Shown here in pieces: positions 55,286-64,000 of a stretch of 64,000 nt of DNA. The DNA comes from an uncultured Lachnospiraceae bacterium (GTDB lineage: Bacteria; Bacillota; Clostridia; Lachnospirales; Lachnospiraceae). Each line of letters begins with the position of its first letter. The stretch's first letter is position 1. Both the position numbers and the translations under genes were made by a program. The notes under the pieces are model-generated. The model searched no databases and was not told the DNA's origin. It saw only the letters and a list, made by a program, of their open reading frames with translations. The stretch spans positions 1-64,000 of the forward strand of contig CAJTXP010000003.1 of NCBI GenBank assembly GCA_910583615.1. Direction: 5' to 3'.

Positions 55286-57502
55286 ATGGCGAAGACAAGG
55301 GGCAGGGTGACGCTGCCAAGCGAAGCAGGTTTTCTAAACGAGACGAAGGAGATGCTCGTGCGCTGGGGCGCCGACGCGCTTCGGGACAGCGACGGGACGA
55401 AACTGGATCCGGAGATTAAAAAGCTGGATGCGAAGATCTATACGACCTATTTTGTGGCAAGAGGGCACAACGAATTTGCCGAAGCCCACATGGAGGAGTG
55501 CCAGCAGCTTTATCTGATGTCCAGACGATGTACTGCGGTGGACGAAGAGCTGCGGATTTCTTTTATGGAGGGCTATTACGGGGAGCAGGTGGTTCCGGAT
55601 TATCTACATGATCCGAAGGAATGGTGGGAGGTCATGGACCGGACCGCCGGGCAGCCGGTGCCTGCCGGGGACTGGGAACTGGACCCGGAGAGTCATCAGG
55701 TCTGTGTGCGGAAGGCGGAACCGTTTCATGAGTATACGGTGAGCTTTCTCGTCTATGCCATATGGGACCCGACTCAGATGTACAACCACATCACCAACAA
55801 CTGGGGGGACAGGCCCCACGAGATTCCTTTTGACGTGCGCCGGACGGCTTCCGGACAGTTTGCGAAGGAATACCTGATCCGGTGGCTGAAGGAAAATCCG
55901 GACACGGATGTAGTCCGATTTACTACGTTTTTCTATCATTTTACGCTGGTATTCAACCAGGAGGCAAAGGAAAAATTCGTGGACTGGTTCGGCTACGGAG
56001 GCACCGTATCCGTAAAAGCGCTGCAGGAATTTGAGGCGGAGTACGGATACCGGCTGCGCCCGGAGGACCTGGTGGACAACGGATATTACAATACGCCCTT
56101 CCGGGTGCCCACAAAGGCGTACCGGGATTACATGGATTTTATCCAGCGGTTTGTGGCGAAAAAGGCGGCGGAGCTGGTGGCGCTGGTCCATGAGGCCGGG
56201 AAAGAGGCCATGATGTTCCTGGGGGACAACTGGATTGGCACGGAGCCCTACGGCCCGTATTTTGAAAGCATCGGACTGGACGCGGTGGTGGGAAGCGTGG
56301 GAGGGGGCGCTACGCTGCGGCTGATCTCGGACATTCCGGGCGTGAAGTATACGGAAGGACGTTTTCTGCCGTATTTCTTTCCGGATACGTTTTATGAAGG
56401 AAACGATCCGTGCATCGAAGCCAGGGAGAACTGGCTGTCTGCCAGAAGAGCGCTTATGAGAAAGCCGCTGGACCGCATCGGCTACGGCGGCTACCTGAGT
56501 CTGGCTTATCAGTTTCCTGCTTTTACAGACTATATCGAGAAGCTGACTGACGAGTTCCGGGATATTTACGATAAGATCCATGGCAGAAAGCCGTACTGCG
56601 GCCTGAAAGTGGCGGTCTTAAACTGCTGGGGCAGGCTTCGTTCCTGGCAGGCGTACATGGTAGCCCACGCCCTCTGGTATAAGCAGACCTATTCGTATTT
56701 CGGGATGCTGGAAGCCTTGAGCGGCATGAGCGTGGACGTGTGTTTCCTGAGCTTTGATGAGATCCTCTCGTCCGGGATCCCGGAGGATGTGGATGTGATC
56801 ATCAATGCGGGAGATGCGGGCAGCGCATATTCCGGCGGTTCCTGCTGGGAGGATGAAAAGCTTGTGAGCCTGGTCAGGCGCTGGGTTTACGAAGGCGGCG
56901 GACTGGTGGGGATCGGCGAGCCGTCGGCGGTACATAAAAACGGAAGGTTTTTCCAGCTGGCGGATGTGTTTGGCGTGGATAAGGAACTGGGCTTTACCCT
57001 GTCGACTGATAAATATTTCACAAAGCCCCTGGAGCAGCATTATCTTACGCAGGACCGGACCGGCCCCTTTGACTTTGGAGAGGGCATGAAAAACATCTAT
57101 GCGCTGGGGTCAGATACGGAGATTGTGGAATATTCTGATCATGAGGTCCATCTGGCGGTCCACCCTTACGGAAAGGGGAAAAGCGTGTATATGGCCGGAC
57201 TTCCCTACAGCTGCGAGAACACCCGTCTTCTGCTCCGGTCCCTGTACTGCGCGGCCGGTCAGGAGGAGAAGCTGTACCGCTGGTATGCGGATGATCCTCA
57301 GTGCGAGGTTCACGCGTATCCAAAGGCCGGTATCTATGCGGTACTGAACAACAGCGGCGAAGAGCGGTCCACGACCGTGTACGACGGCCTGGGCAGGACG
57401 GAGCAGATCACGCTGGAGGCGGGAGCCATCCGGTGGAAAACCATACAGGCGGATGCAGCATTCGTCATGCAGAACATATGGGCAGTGTCAAGTGACCTGT
57501 AA
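55286..57502 (+). CDS. 1,3-beta-galactosyl-N-acetylhexosamine phosphorylase (GH112)
   Basis: Phosphorolyses galacto-N-biose (mucin core) and/or lacto-N-biose (milk) to galactose-1-phosphate and GalNAc/GlcNAc in the cytoplasm. 738 residues: a TIM barrel with GHNEFAEAHMEECQQLY, VRFTTFFYHFTLVFNQ and the catalytic Asp314 in FLGDNWIGTEPYG, then Rossmann-like and beta domains (INAGDAGSAYSGG). Start 55286 has GGGCAGGA. The C-terminal residues AVSSDL derive from a 13-bp repeat also at 18502. It lies with a nucleotidyltransferase, a sugar importer and a HexNAc kinase. Confidence 0.93.
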   Translation: MAKTRGRVTLPSEAGFLNETKEMLVRWGADALRDSDGTKLDPEIKKLDAKIYTTYFVARGHNEFAEAHMEECQQLYLMSRRCTAVDEELRISFMEGYYGEQVVPDYLHDPKEWWEVMDRTAGQPVPAGDWELDPESHQVCVRKAEPFHEYTVSFLVYAIWDPTQMYNHITNNWGDRPHEIPFDVRRTASGQFAKEYLIRWLKENPDTDVVRFTTFFYHFTLVFNQEAKEKFVDWFGYGGTVSVKALQEFEAEYGYRLRPEDLVDNGYYNTPFRVPTKAYRDYMDFIQRFVAKKAAELVALVHEAGKEAMMFLGDNWIGTEPYGPYFESIGLDAVVGSVGGGATLRLISDIPGVKYTEGRFLPYFFPDTFYEGNDPCIEARENWLSARRALMRKPLDRIGYGGYLSLAYQFPAFTDYIEKLTDEFRDIYDKIHGRKPYCGLKVAVLNCWGRLRSWQAYMVAHALWYKQTYSYFGMLEALSGMSVDVCFLSFDEILSSGIPEDVDVIINAGDAGSAYSGGSCWEDEKLVSLVRRWVYEGGGLVGIGEPSAVHKNGRFFQLADVFGVDKELGFTLSTDKYFTKPLEQHYLTQDRTGPFDFGEGMKNIYALGSDTEIVEYSDHEVHLAVHPYGKGKSVYMAGLPYSCENTRLLLRSLYCAAGQEEKLYRWYADDPQCEVHAYPKAGIYAVLNNSGEERSTTVYDGLGRTEQITLEAGAIRWKTIQADAAFVMQNIWAVSSDL

Positions 57503-57566
57503 AAAACAGCAATGGACCGCACAGGCCCCGGAAGGGGAACTGCGGAATTTTAAGGAGGAAATAAAA

Positions 57567-58487
57567 ATGAAGAAACCAGTACTCGTCATCATGGCAGCAG
57601 GCATGGGAAGCCGCTACGGAGGTCTGAAGCAGATCGATCCGGTGGATGCGGACGGACACATCATCATGGACTTTTCCATCTATGATGCAGTGAAGGCAGG
57701 GTTTGAGAAGGTCATCTTTATCATTAAGAAGGAGAATGAGAAGGATTTTAAAGAGACCATCGGAAACCGCATGGAGCAGAGGATCGAAGTGGAATATGCC
57801 TTTCAGGATATCGGAAATCTGCCGGAGGGTTTTCAGGCGCCGGAAGGCAGGGTGAAGCCCTGGGGAACGGCTCATGCAGTGCTGTCCTGTCTGCCGCTGG
57901 TGGACGGACCCTTTGCCGTCATCAACGCGGATGACTATTACGGGCAGCAGGCGTTCCGGATGATCTATGATTTTCTGGCGGCTCATGAGGACACGGACAA
58001 ATATCAATATACGATGGTAGGATATCTGCTGAAGAATACGCTTACAGAGAACGGACATGTGGCCAGAGGCGTCTGCGAGACGGACGAGAACGGAAAGCTG
58101 ACAGAGATCATCGAACGGGTGCGCATTGAAAAAAGAGAGGACGGGCCGGCGTATACGGAAGACGACGGAGCGACCTGGACGCCCCTTGCGGAGGATGCAG
58201 TAGTATCCATGAACATGTGGGGCTTTACAAAGAGCATGATGGGAGAGATCCGGGACCGGTTCGCTGCTTTCCTCACGGAAAATTTACCGAAAAATCCGCT
58301 GAAATGCGAATATTTCCTGCCGTTCGTAGTGGATGAGCTGTTAAAGGAGGACAAGGCGGAGGTGACCGTCTTAAAATCCAGGGACCGCTGGTACGGCGTA
58401 ACCTATCGGGAGGACAAGCCGGTGGTGGTAAAGGCGATCCAGTCGCTGAAGGATCAGGGCCTGTATCCCCAGAAGCTGTGGGAATAG
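57567..58487 (+). CDS. Sugar-phosphate nucleotidyltransferase
   Basis: 306 residues, GT-A-like NTP transferase: VIMAAGMGSRYGGLKQ binds the nucleotide, KPWGTAHAVLSC and FAVINADDYYG carry the metal site. Probably activates galactose-1-phosphate or HexNAc-1-phosphate from the neighbouring phosphorylase/kinase; this is inference, as the classical lnp locus uses a GalT-type uridylyltransferase. AAGGAGGAAA precedes the start. Confidence 0.88.
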   Translation: MKKPVLVIMAAGMGSRYGGLKQIDPVDADGHIIMDFSIYDAVKAGFEKVIFIIKKENEKDFKETIGNRMEQRIEVEYAFQDIGNLPEGFQAPEGRVKPWGTAHAVLSCLPLVDGPFAVINADDYYGQQAFRMIYDFLAAHEDTDKYQYTMVGYLLKNTLTENGHVARGVCETDENGKLTEIIERVRIEKREDGPAYTEDDGATWTPLAEDAVVSMNMWGFTKSMMGEIRDRFAAFLTENLPKNPLKCEYFLPFVVDELLKEDKAEVTVLKSRDRWYGVTYREDKPVVVKAIQSLKDQGLYPQKLWE

Positions 58488-58488
58488 G

Positions 58489-58568
58489 GCCGGTATGCGG
58501 TTCGCTGGTCCCGCCGCTTGGCATGAAAGCCGGTATGCGGTCCGCTGGTCCCGCCGCCTGACACGAAA
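58489..58568. repeat. Two 40-bp tandem repeats
   Basis: 58489-58528 and 58529-58568 are near-identical direct copies (start GCCGGTATGCGG). They lie between the convergent nucleotidyltransferase and AraC genes. The inverted repeat CGGATCAGC/GCTGATCCG (58571-58591) follows and overlaps the AraC 3' end; it may act as a terminator. Confidence 0.85.
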
Positions 58569-58574
58569 GCCGGA

Positions 58575-59477
58575 TCAGCCCGGCTGATCCGACAGCGCCT
58601 TGATGGAAGAGGCGTATTCGGAGGGAGTCATGCCGGTGATCCGTTTGAACTGCCTGGAAAAATAGTGGATGGAGGAAAAACCGAGAGCGTCCGCGATCTG
58701 GGTAAAATTATAATGATCTTCCCGGATCATCTGCTTGGCCAGATCCACCTTCATCCTGGAGAAATATTCCATGGCGCCGTAGCCGCTCCTGGTCCGGAAC
58801 AGCTTCTGAAGCTGGGAGCGGCCTACGGAATTGCTTCTGCAGAGCTGTTCAATGGACAGATTCTCGCTGATGTGCGTCTCCATATATTCCAGGATCTGTG
58901 AGAAGAGCTCTCCGTCCGCCTTCTGTTTGATGGATTTGACGATGGCAGGGCTGGCAGGGGCGGAACGGACCATATATCGGCGGATGAGCTGGATCAGCAG
59001 CTGTTCCAGATACAGCCGGATCAGCTGTTCCCCGGCAAACCGGGGGCTTTCCGTCCGGATCAGTTCCTCCAGATAGGGATCGTCCATCCGCCCTTCAAAG
59101 ACATGCTTTGCCTCCTGAATGATCTGCGCCAGAAGAATCCGTTCCGGTTCGCTGATCTTCAATACCTTTTCTTCAAAAAAAGTCATCACCGGAGAAGTAC
59201 AGGCAAAGGACATGACCACCAGATTGGGGGCGATCAGTCCGTTGGATTTCACATCATGGAATTCATTTGGCTTGTGGAAGATGATGTCTCCCTTTTTCAG
59301 CACATGGAACTTTTCACCGGCCAGGACATTCACTTCTCCTTTGTCAACACATAGAAATTCCCAGAAGTCATGGGATTCTCCCGGAAAAGAAAAATCACAC
59401 ATATATTCAAAATAATGAATGGAATAGACCTCGTGGATAGTCAGGATATCCTGCAGATGAACGCTTTTGTAACTCAT
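58575..59477 (-). CDS. AraC-family regulator with cupin domain
   Basis: 300 residues. An N-terminal cupin sensor (FWEFLCVDKGEVNVLAG, KKGDIIFHKPNEFHDV) and a C-terminal double HTH (SIEQLCRSNSVGRSQLQKLF, IADALGFSSIHYFSRQFKR). It lies inside the GH112/importer locus, divergent from the solute-binding protein gene, so it is the likely activator of glycan uptake. The 405-nt gap to the importer holds the regulatory region. Confidence 0.92.
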   Translation of the reverse strand: MSYKSVHLQDILTIHEVYSIHYFEYMCDFSFPGESHDFWEFLCVDKGEVNVLAGEKFHVLKKGDIIFHKPNEFHDVKSNGLIAPNLVVMSFACTSPVMTFFEEKVLKISEPERILLAQIIQEAKHVFEGRMDDPYLEELIRTESPRFAGEQLIRLYLEQLLIQLIRRYMVRSAPASPAIVKSIKQKADGELFSQILEYMETHISENLSIEQLCRSNSVGRSQLQKLFRTRSGYGAMEYFSRMKVDLAKQMIREDHYNFTQIADALGFSSIHYFSRQFKRITGMTPSEYASSIKALSDQPG

Positions 59478-59882
59478 GATCCGACGGTTCCTTTCTGTGA
59501 AAAACAGGCTGATTGTGCAAATTAATTATCCTATTTGAAACCATTATAATACAAAAGTGCAAAAAAGAAAAGAGGAAACAGGAAAACATTGTTTCCTTCA
59601 TTGTTGAAAATGCAGACGAAGAAAAGCAGAACTGATATTTTTTTGACAATATTACATCTTCCAGTGGAAATGTATAAGTAATAATTACCGGTAAAAATGA
59701 AAAAACAGAAAGAAAATTCAAAAAAATACACAAAAAACGGGCTGATAATGCAAAAAGGTAAATGAATAAGACAAAGACTTTTCCGGCGTGGCTCACTATA
59801 ATGGAGACATCAGGTGACACAGACATACAGAACAGAGATTTCTGTATGCTGTATATTTTGAAACAATCAGGAGGTAAAAAGT
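59478..59882. promoter_or_regulatory. Divergent control region between AraC and sugar importer genes
   Basis: No gene is seen in this AT-rich 405-nt gap. A TATAAT (59797-59802) lies about 80 nt before the importer; its -35 box is poor, as expected for an activator-dependent promoter. A TTGACA at 59643-59648 lacks a well-spaced -10. No clear operator repeat was recognised. Confidence 0.5.
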
Positions 59883-61214
59883 ATGAAAAAGAAGATGGTA
59901 AGTGCGCTTCTGTGTGCGGCTATGGTGGCAGCGACACTGGCAGGCTGCGGTTCTTCCGGAGATACAGCGCCGGCAGCAGACAGCAACACGGAGGCACCCG
60001 CAGCAGATGCTGCAGCAGACAGCAACACCGAGGCGCCGGCAGCAGAGGCGACCGGAGACAGTCTGGTATACTGGTCCATGTGGGATGCGGCAGAGCCTCA
60101 GGCGCAGGCGCTTTCCCAGTCTATCGAAGCATTTACCGCAGAGACGGGTATCGCGGTGGACGTACAGTTCAAGGGACGTACGGGTATCCGTGAGGGACTG
60201 CAGCCGGCACTGGATGCAGGAACCAACATCGACCTGTTTGACGAGGATATCGACCGTGTGAACACGACCTGGGGCAGCTATCTTCTGGATCTGGAAGAGC
60301 TGGCGAAGGCGAACGATTATGAGGCAACTGCCAATGCAGGTCTGATGGCGGCATGCCGCGAGGTAGGCGGAGGCACCTTGAAGTCCATCCCCTATCAGCC
60401 CAACGTATTCGCTTATTTCTACAATATGGACATCTTTGAGGAAGCAGGCGTGACGAAGGTTCCGGAGACCTGGGATGAGTTCCTGGATACCTGCCAGAAG
60501 ATCAAGGATGCGGGCTATACGCCGATCACCAATGACAATGCGTATATTGCCAGCCTGTTCGGATACCATATGAGCCGTCTGATCGGTGAGCCGGCGACGG
60601 AAGAAGTCGTTAAGAACGGCGACTGGGACAACGAGGCAGTGCTGAAGACTGCACAGGCTTATGAAGAGCTGGCGAGCAAAGGATATTTCTCCGAGACCAT
60701 CGAGAGCAATCAGTGGCCGGCAGGACAGAACACTGAGCTGGCTATGGGTACCGCAGCAATGTATCTGAACGGTTCCTGGCTGCCCAATGAAGTAAAAGAC
60801 ATCGCAGGCGAAGACTTTAAGTGGGGCTGCTTCAGCTATCCGGCAGTGGACGGCGGAACAGACGGCACCGAGGCTTCCAACTACGGCGCACAGGTATTTG
60901 CGATCAACGCAAAATCCACCAAGGCAGAGCAGGCATTCCAGCTCATCACCTATCTGACCAAGGGCGAGGCGGATGTGCTCCTGTCCGATATGTCCGTAGG
61001 TATCCCGGCGGATACCAGCAATACCGAGTGGCCGGCGCTTCTGACCAATGTAAAACCGGTGATGGAGAGCATGCAGACCCGTTATCCGTGGGCAGCAGGC
61101 GCTGAGGCAAATGCGGACATGACTCCGATCATCATTGAGAACTTCACGAAGCTCTGCGGCGGTTCTCTGGATGCACAGGGATTCGTAGATGCGCTGAAAG
61201 CAGCAGGCAACTAA
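59883..61214 (+). CDS. Sugar ABC transporter solute-binding lipoprotein
   Basis: 443 residues. Signal peptide with lipobox TLAGCGS, an Ala/Pro/Thr/Glu linker of two similar blocks (SNTEAPAAD, SNTEAPAAE), and an SBP_bac_1-type domain (LVYWSMWDAAEPQAQALSQS, YNMDIFEEAGVTKVPETWDE, TAAMYLNGSWLPNEV). Probably binds galacto-N-biose or lacto-N-biose given the locus; this is inference. AGGAGG precedes the start. Confidence 0.92.
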   Translation: MKKKMVSALLCAAMVAATLAGCGSSGDTAPAADSNTEAPAADAAADSNTEAPAAEATGDSLVYWSMWDAAEPQAQALSQSIEAFTAETGIAVDVQFKGRTGIREGLQPALDAGTNIDLFDEDIDRVNTTWGSYLLDLEELAKANDYEATANAGLMAACREVGGGTLKSIPYQPNVFAYFYNMDIFEEAGVTKVPETWDEFLDTCQKIKDAGYTPITNDNAYIASLFGYHMSRLIGEPATEEVVKNGDWDNEAVLKTAQAYEELASKGYFSETIESNQWPAGQNTELAMGTAAMYLNGSWLPNEVKDIAGEDFKWGCFSYPAVDGGTDGTEASNYGAQVFAINAKSTKAEQAFQLITYLTKGEADVLLSDMSVGIPADTSNTEWPALLTNVKPVMESMQTRYPWAAGAEANADMTPIIIENFTKLCGGSLDAQGFVDALKAAGN

Positions 61215-61268
61215 GTTACAACACAATAGAAAGTGCATAGAGATCTGCACGGATAGACATGAGATAAT

Positions 61269-61306
61269 TATGGCGGCATCGTGTTTGACGGTGCTGCCAT
61301 ATTTTT
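61269..61306 (+). terminator. Partial terminator between binding-protein and permease genes
   Basis: TATGGCGGCA (61269-61278) and TGCTGCCATA (61292-61301) followed by TTTTT. Such hairpins let the binding protein be made in excess over the permeases. Confidence 0.7.
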
Positions 61307-61354
61307 AAAAGTGGAAAACAGAAGACCTGTTATAACAAAGAGGGGGTTGCCGGA

Positions 61355-62260
61355 TTGAAAAAAAATAAGACCATGATCGTGGTGTTCCTTGCGCCTGCGG
61401 TCATCATGTTCTGTATCATTTTCCTGTATCCGATCTTCCGCACCATTGCCATGAGTTTCTTTAAGATCGAAGGAGTGACGGATGCGGTATCCAAATGGCA
61501 GTTTTCGGGACTTGCCAACTACATAAAACTGTTCAACACGGAGCTGTTCCGCATATCCATGTGGAATATTTTCCGGATCTGGCTCTTCGGAGGAATCCTC
61601 GTCATGGGGCTTGCGCTCCTTTTCGCGGCGATCCTCACCAGCGGGATCCGTTTCAAGAGCGCCTTCCGGGCGATCATCTACATGCCCAACGTGGTCAGTG
61701 CGGTGGCTCTGGCAACCATGTGGCTGCAGTATGTGTTCAGTCCCAAGTTCGGCCTTTTCAAGTCCATCGGCGAACTGCTCCACTGGGAGTGGCTGGCCAA
61801 ATTCCAGTGGCTGGATCCGTCCCATCTGTTTATCGCCCTTCTGATCGCGTACTGTTTCGGAATGGTGGGATATCATATGCTGATCTTTGCCAGCGGCATC
61901 GAGCGGATCGGCACGGATTACTATGAGGCGGCCACGCTGGACGGCGCCAGCAGGATCCAGCAGTTCCGCTATATTACCCTTCCGCTTCTGAAGGGCGTTA
62001 CAAAGACGAACATTACCATGTGGAGTATCAGTTCCGCCGGATTTTTCCTGTGGTCACAGCTGTTCTCCATGGTGGTTTCCAATACCCAGACCATCACGCC
62101 GGTGGTCTACATGTACCAGAATATCTTCGGCGCAGGCAACAGCATGACCGAGCGGAACGCCGGCATCGGCGCGGCGGTGGGCGTGCTCTTAAGCGTGTGC
62201 GTGGTACTGATCTTTATCGTCTGCGACAAAGTTTTCAAAGACGATGACATCGAATTTTAA
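61355..62260 (+). CDS. Sugar ABC transporter permease 1
   Basis: 301 residues with six membrane helices, MalF-type. The EAA loop reads YEAATLDGASRIQQFRYITLP and contacts the ATPase. The TTG start follows GAGGGGG. No ATPase gene is seen in the locus, so a shared MsmX-type ATPase is likely. Confidence 0.92.
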   Translation: MKKNKTMIVVFLAPAVIMFCIIFLYPIFRTIAMSFFKIEGVTDAVSKWQFSGLANYIKLFNTELFRISMWNIFRIWLFGGILVMGLALLFAAILTSGIRFKSAFRAIIYMPNVVSAVALATMWLQYVFSPKFGLFKSIGELLHWEWLAKFQWLDPSHLFIALLIAYCFGMVGYHMLIFASGIERIGTDYYEAATLDGASRIQQFRYITLPLLKGVTKTNITMWSISSAGFFLWSQLFSMVVSNTQTITPVVYMYQNIFGAGNSMTERNAGIGAAVGVLLSVCVVLIFIVCDKVFKDDDIEF

Positions 62261-62274
62261 AGGAGGGAGTAAGG

Positions 62275-63156
62275 ATGGCAAAAGAAAAGAAAGTGCGTGA
62301 ACGAGTCAACTGGCGCAGAGAGCTTCGTCTGGCTCCCGGTTATCTCATCCTGTCCCTGTGGGTGCTGTTCACCTTTATCCTGCTGGGCTGGGTGATCGGC
62401 GCGAGCTTCTCCACATCCAAGGAGATCTTTTCCGGGACGGTCTTTCAGTTTGAGTCCGGATTTCATCTGGAAAATTACGCGAAGGCGTGGAATGCGTCCA
62501 ACGTGTCGGTGTTCTTCATGAATTCGCTGTTCTATGCGGCCATATCCTGTGCGTTTCTGGTGCTGATCTGTGCGCCGGCGGCCTATGTACTGTCCCGCTT
62601 TACCTTTGTGGGAAATAAACTGGTTCAGAACGGTTTTGTTGCGGCCATGGGCGTTCCGGCGACCATGATCGTGCTGCCGCTGTTCGGGCTGGTGGCAGGA
62701 TGGAATATCCTGAACGTATCGCTGGCCAACCGGGCGGTGCTTATTTTCCTGTACGTGGGCATCAATGTACCCTATACGACGATCTTCCTTCTGACCTTCT
62801 TCAGCAACCTTTCCAGGTCCTTTGAGGAGGCGGCAGCCATCGACGGATGCCCGCCCATGAAGACCTTCTGGAAGATCATGCTGCCCATGGCTCAGCCGGG
62901 TATCATCACAGTGACGATATTCAACTTTATCAATGTATGGAACGAATACTTCATGTCCCTGATCTTTGCAAACTCCGACAAGGTCAAATCCGTGGCCATC
63001 GGACTGTATGGGATGATCAATTCCATGCGCTATACCGGAGACTATGCGGGAATGTTCGCGGCAGTGGTCATCGTATTTCTGCCTACCTTTCTCCTGTATG
63101 TGTTCCTGTCAGAGAAGATTATCGCCGGCGTTACCGGCGGCGGTGTGAAAGGTTAG
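62275..63156 (+). CDS. Sugar ABC transporter permease 2
   Basis: 293 residues, six membrane helices, MalG-type, with EAA loop FEEAAAIDGCPPMKTFWKIM. GGAGGG precedes the start, 14 nt after permease 1. Forms the channel with permease 1. Confidence 0.93.
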   Translation: MAKEKKVRERVNWRRELRLAPGYLILSLWVLFTFILLGWVIGASFSTSKEIFSGTVFQFESGFHLENYAKAWNASNVSVFFMNSLFYAAISCAFLVLICAPAAYVLSRFTFVGNKLVQNGFVAAMGVPATMIVLPLFGLVAGWNILNVSLANRAVLIFLYVGINVPYTTIFLLTFFSNLSRSFEEAAAIDGCPPMKTFWKIMLPMAQPGIITVTIFNFINVWNEYFMSLIFANSDKVKSVAIGLYGMINSMRYTGDYAGMFAAVVIVFLPTFLLYVFLSEKIIAGVTGGGVKG

Positions 63157-63165
63157 GAGGCCTGT

Positions 63166-64000
63166 ATGAGCAGAGAAAAATCGGAATTATTGCAGATCTC
63201 GGGGAGATTTGAGACGGAGGGGGAGCTTGAGAGCATTGCTCCCCATGGAAACGGACATATCAATGATACGTTCCTCCTGACCTGCCGGGGAGCATCCGGG
63301 GAACAGGTGAGATATATTCTTCAGAGGATGAACCATGAGGTGTTTAAGGACCCGGAGGGGCTGATGGAGAATATCGTCGGCGTGACCGCATTTTTACAGA
63401 AGAAGATCGCAGAGAACGGCGGAGACCCGGCGAGGGAGGCGCTGAATGTGATTCCGGTCCGGGACGGCGGGTCCTACTGGAAGGAAGAGGACGGCACCTT
63501 CTGGCGGATGTACCGGTTTGTGGAGGACGCGGTCAGCTATGACGTGGTGGAGCGTCCCGAAGATTTTTATGAGAGCGCAGTGGCATTCGGCCATTTTCAG
63601 AAGCTTCTGGCGGATTATCCGGCGGAAAGTCTTCATGAGACAATCCCGAATTTCCACAATACGGTGGACCGTCTGAACAATTTTAAGAAGGCGGTGGAGG
63701 CGGATGCGCTGCAGCGTGCCGCAGGGGTATCGGAAGAGATCTGGTTTGTGCTGGACAGGGAAGAGGATTGCCATGTACTCTGCGATATGCTGGCATCCGG
63801 AGAGATACCGCTTCGGGTTACGCATAATGATACGAAGCTGAATAACATTATGTTGGACCAGGTTACCAGAAAAGGAATCTGCGTCATCGACCTGGATACA
63901 GTCATGCCCGGCTCGGCCCTGTATGATTATGGGGATTCTATCCGTTTCGGTGCAAATACCGGGGCGGAGGATGAGAAAGACCTGTCGAAGGTATCCTGCG
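63166..64000 (+). CDS. nahK: N-acetylhexosamine 1-kinase (partial, runs off the window)
   Basis: 278 residues seen; the gene is open at the right edge. An aminoglycoside-phosphotransferase-like kinase: N-terminal HGNGHINDTFLL, YILQRMNHEVFKDPEGLMEN, Brenner motif with catalytic Asp in THNDTKLNNIML (His220 region) and metal-binding VIDLDTVMPG. This is the NahK/LnpB pattern that phosphorylates GlcNAc or GalNAc released by the GH112 enzyme. TTAGGAGG precedes the start. Confidence 0.9.
   Translation, partial: MSREKSELLQISGRFETEGELESIAPHGNGHINDTFLLTCRGASGEQVRYILQRMNHEVFKDPEGLMENIVGVTAFLQKKIAENGGDPAREALNVIPVRDGGSYWKEEDGTFWRMYRFVEDAVSYDVVERPEDFYESAVAFGHFQKLLADYPAESLHETIPNFHNTVDRLNNFKKAVEADALQRAAGVSEEIWFVLDREEDCHVLCDMLASGEIPLRVTHNDTKLNNIMLDQVTRKGICVIDLDTVMPGSALYDYGDSIRFGANTGAEDEKDLSKVSC

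Noticed and set aside
59796..61250. 484-codon open frame opposite the sugar-binding lipoprotein gene
   Set aside because: Cys/Arg-rich antisense reading of a clear lipoprotein with signal peptide.
1..64000. tRNA or rRNA genes, insertion-sequence transposases, prophage genes
   Set aside because: None was recognised on reading either strand; a dedicated tRNA scan was not possible.

Overview
The window reads as chromosome of a gut-type Firmicute, most likely Lachnospiraceae (Clostridia). Grounds: strong GGAGG ribosome sites with ATG/GTG/TTG starts, a T-box leader, SigI/RsgI and CotH homologues, several AAA-ATPase/PD-(D/E)XK proteins, and a GH112 galacto-N-biose/lacto-N-biose phosphorylase locus typical of mucin or milk-glycan users. 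The species is inference; no rRNA or tRNA gene was seen.

Layout. 0-6.7 kb: a tryptophan T-box (specifier UGG) ahead of trpEGDCFBA, in which trpE has lost about 30 codons including the GTRPRG-type motif. 6.7-11.1 kb: CaCA antiporter, Rrf2 regulator, cysK with a YezD-like micro-gene, bioY and a small PH/GRAM-like protein. 11.3-16.2 kb: a MacB/FtsX-type ABC exporter followed by a scrap-yard of truncated genes. 16.3-21.5 kb: XRE regulator, Cu/Zn SOD, a ferredoxin/NapH-like/ArsR/metallo-hydrolase cluster and an AraC-clpP pair. 21.5-36.9 kb: accessory region with three AAA/PD-(D/E)XK proteins and one collapsed copy, a MarR-MATE module with matching palindromic operators, mazEF, a response-regulator/permease fusion pseudogene, TatD, CoA-disulfide reductase plus rhodanese, a relic CRISPR-like array and a sulfatase-modifying-factor-like protein.

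37-49.8 kb: PfkB kinase, a doubly broken chemotaxis receptor, a flavodoxin-fold reductase, an EIIC-like membrane protein with a YdcZ pair, then a nucleoside operon (deoD, ADP-ribosylglycohydrolase, BMP-family ABC importer). 49.8-54.3 kb: a four-gene operon of repeat-tailed lipoprotein, CotH kinase, SigI and RsgI. The lipoprotein shares the RsgI extracytoplasmic domain, and both it and RsgI end in Ser/Tyr-rich acidic tandem repeats, so the operon looks like a sigma-factor-controlled extracytoplasmic protein-kinase system. 54.3-64 kb: GH112 phosphorylase, nucleotidyltransferase, AraC regulator, sugar ABC importer and the start of an N-acetylhexosamine kinase: uptake and phosphorolysis of beta-1,3-galactosyl-HexNAc.

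A recurring theme is decay by internal deletion between homologous or short matching sequences (trpE, mini AAA gene, regulator-permease fusion, chemotaxis receptor, FtsX and Rrf2 3'-end copies). Assembly collapse should be excluded before these are read as biology.
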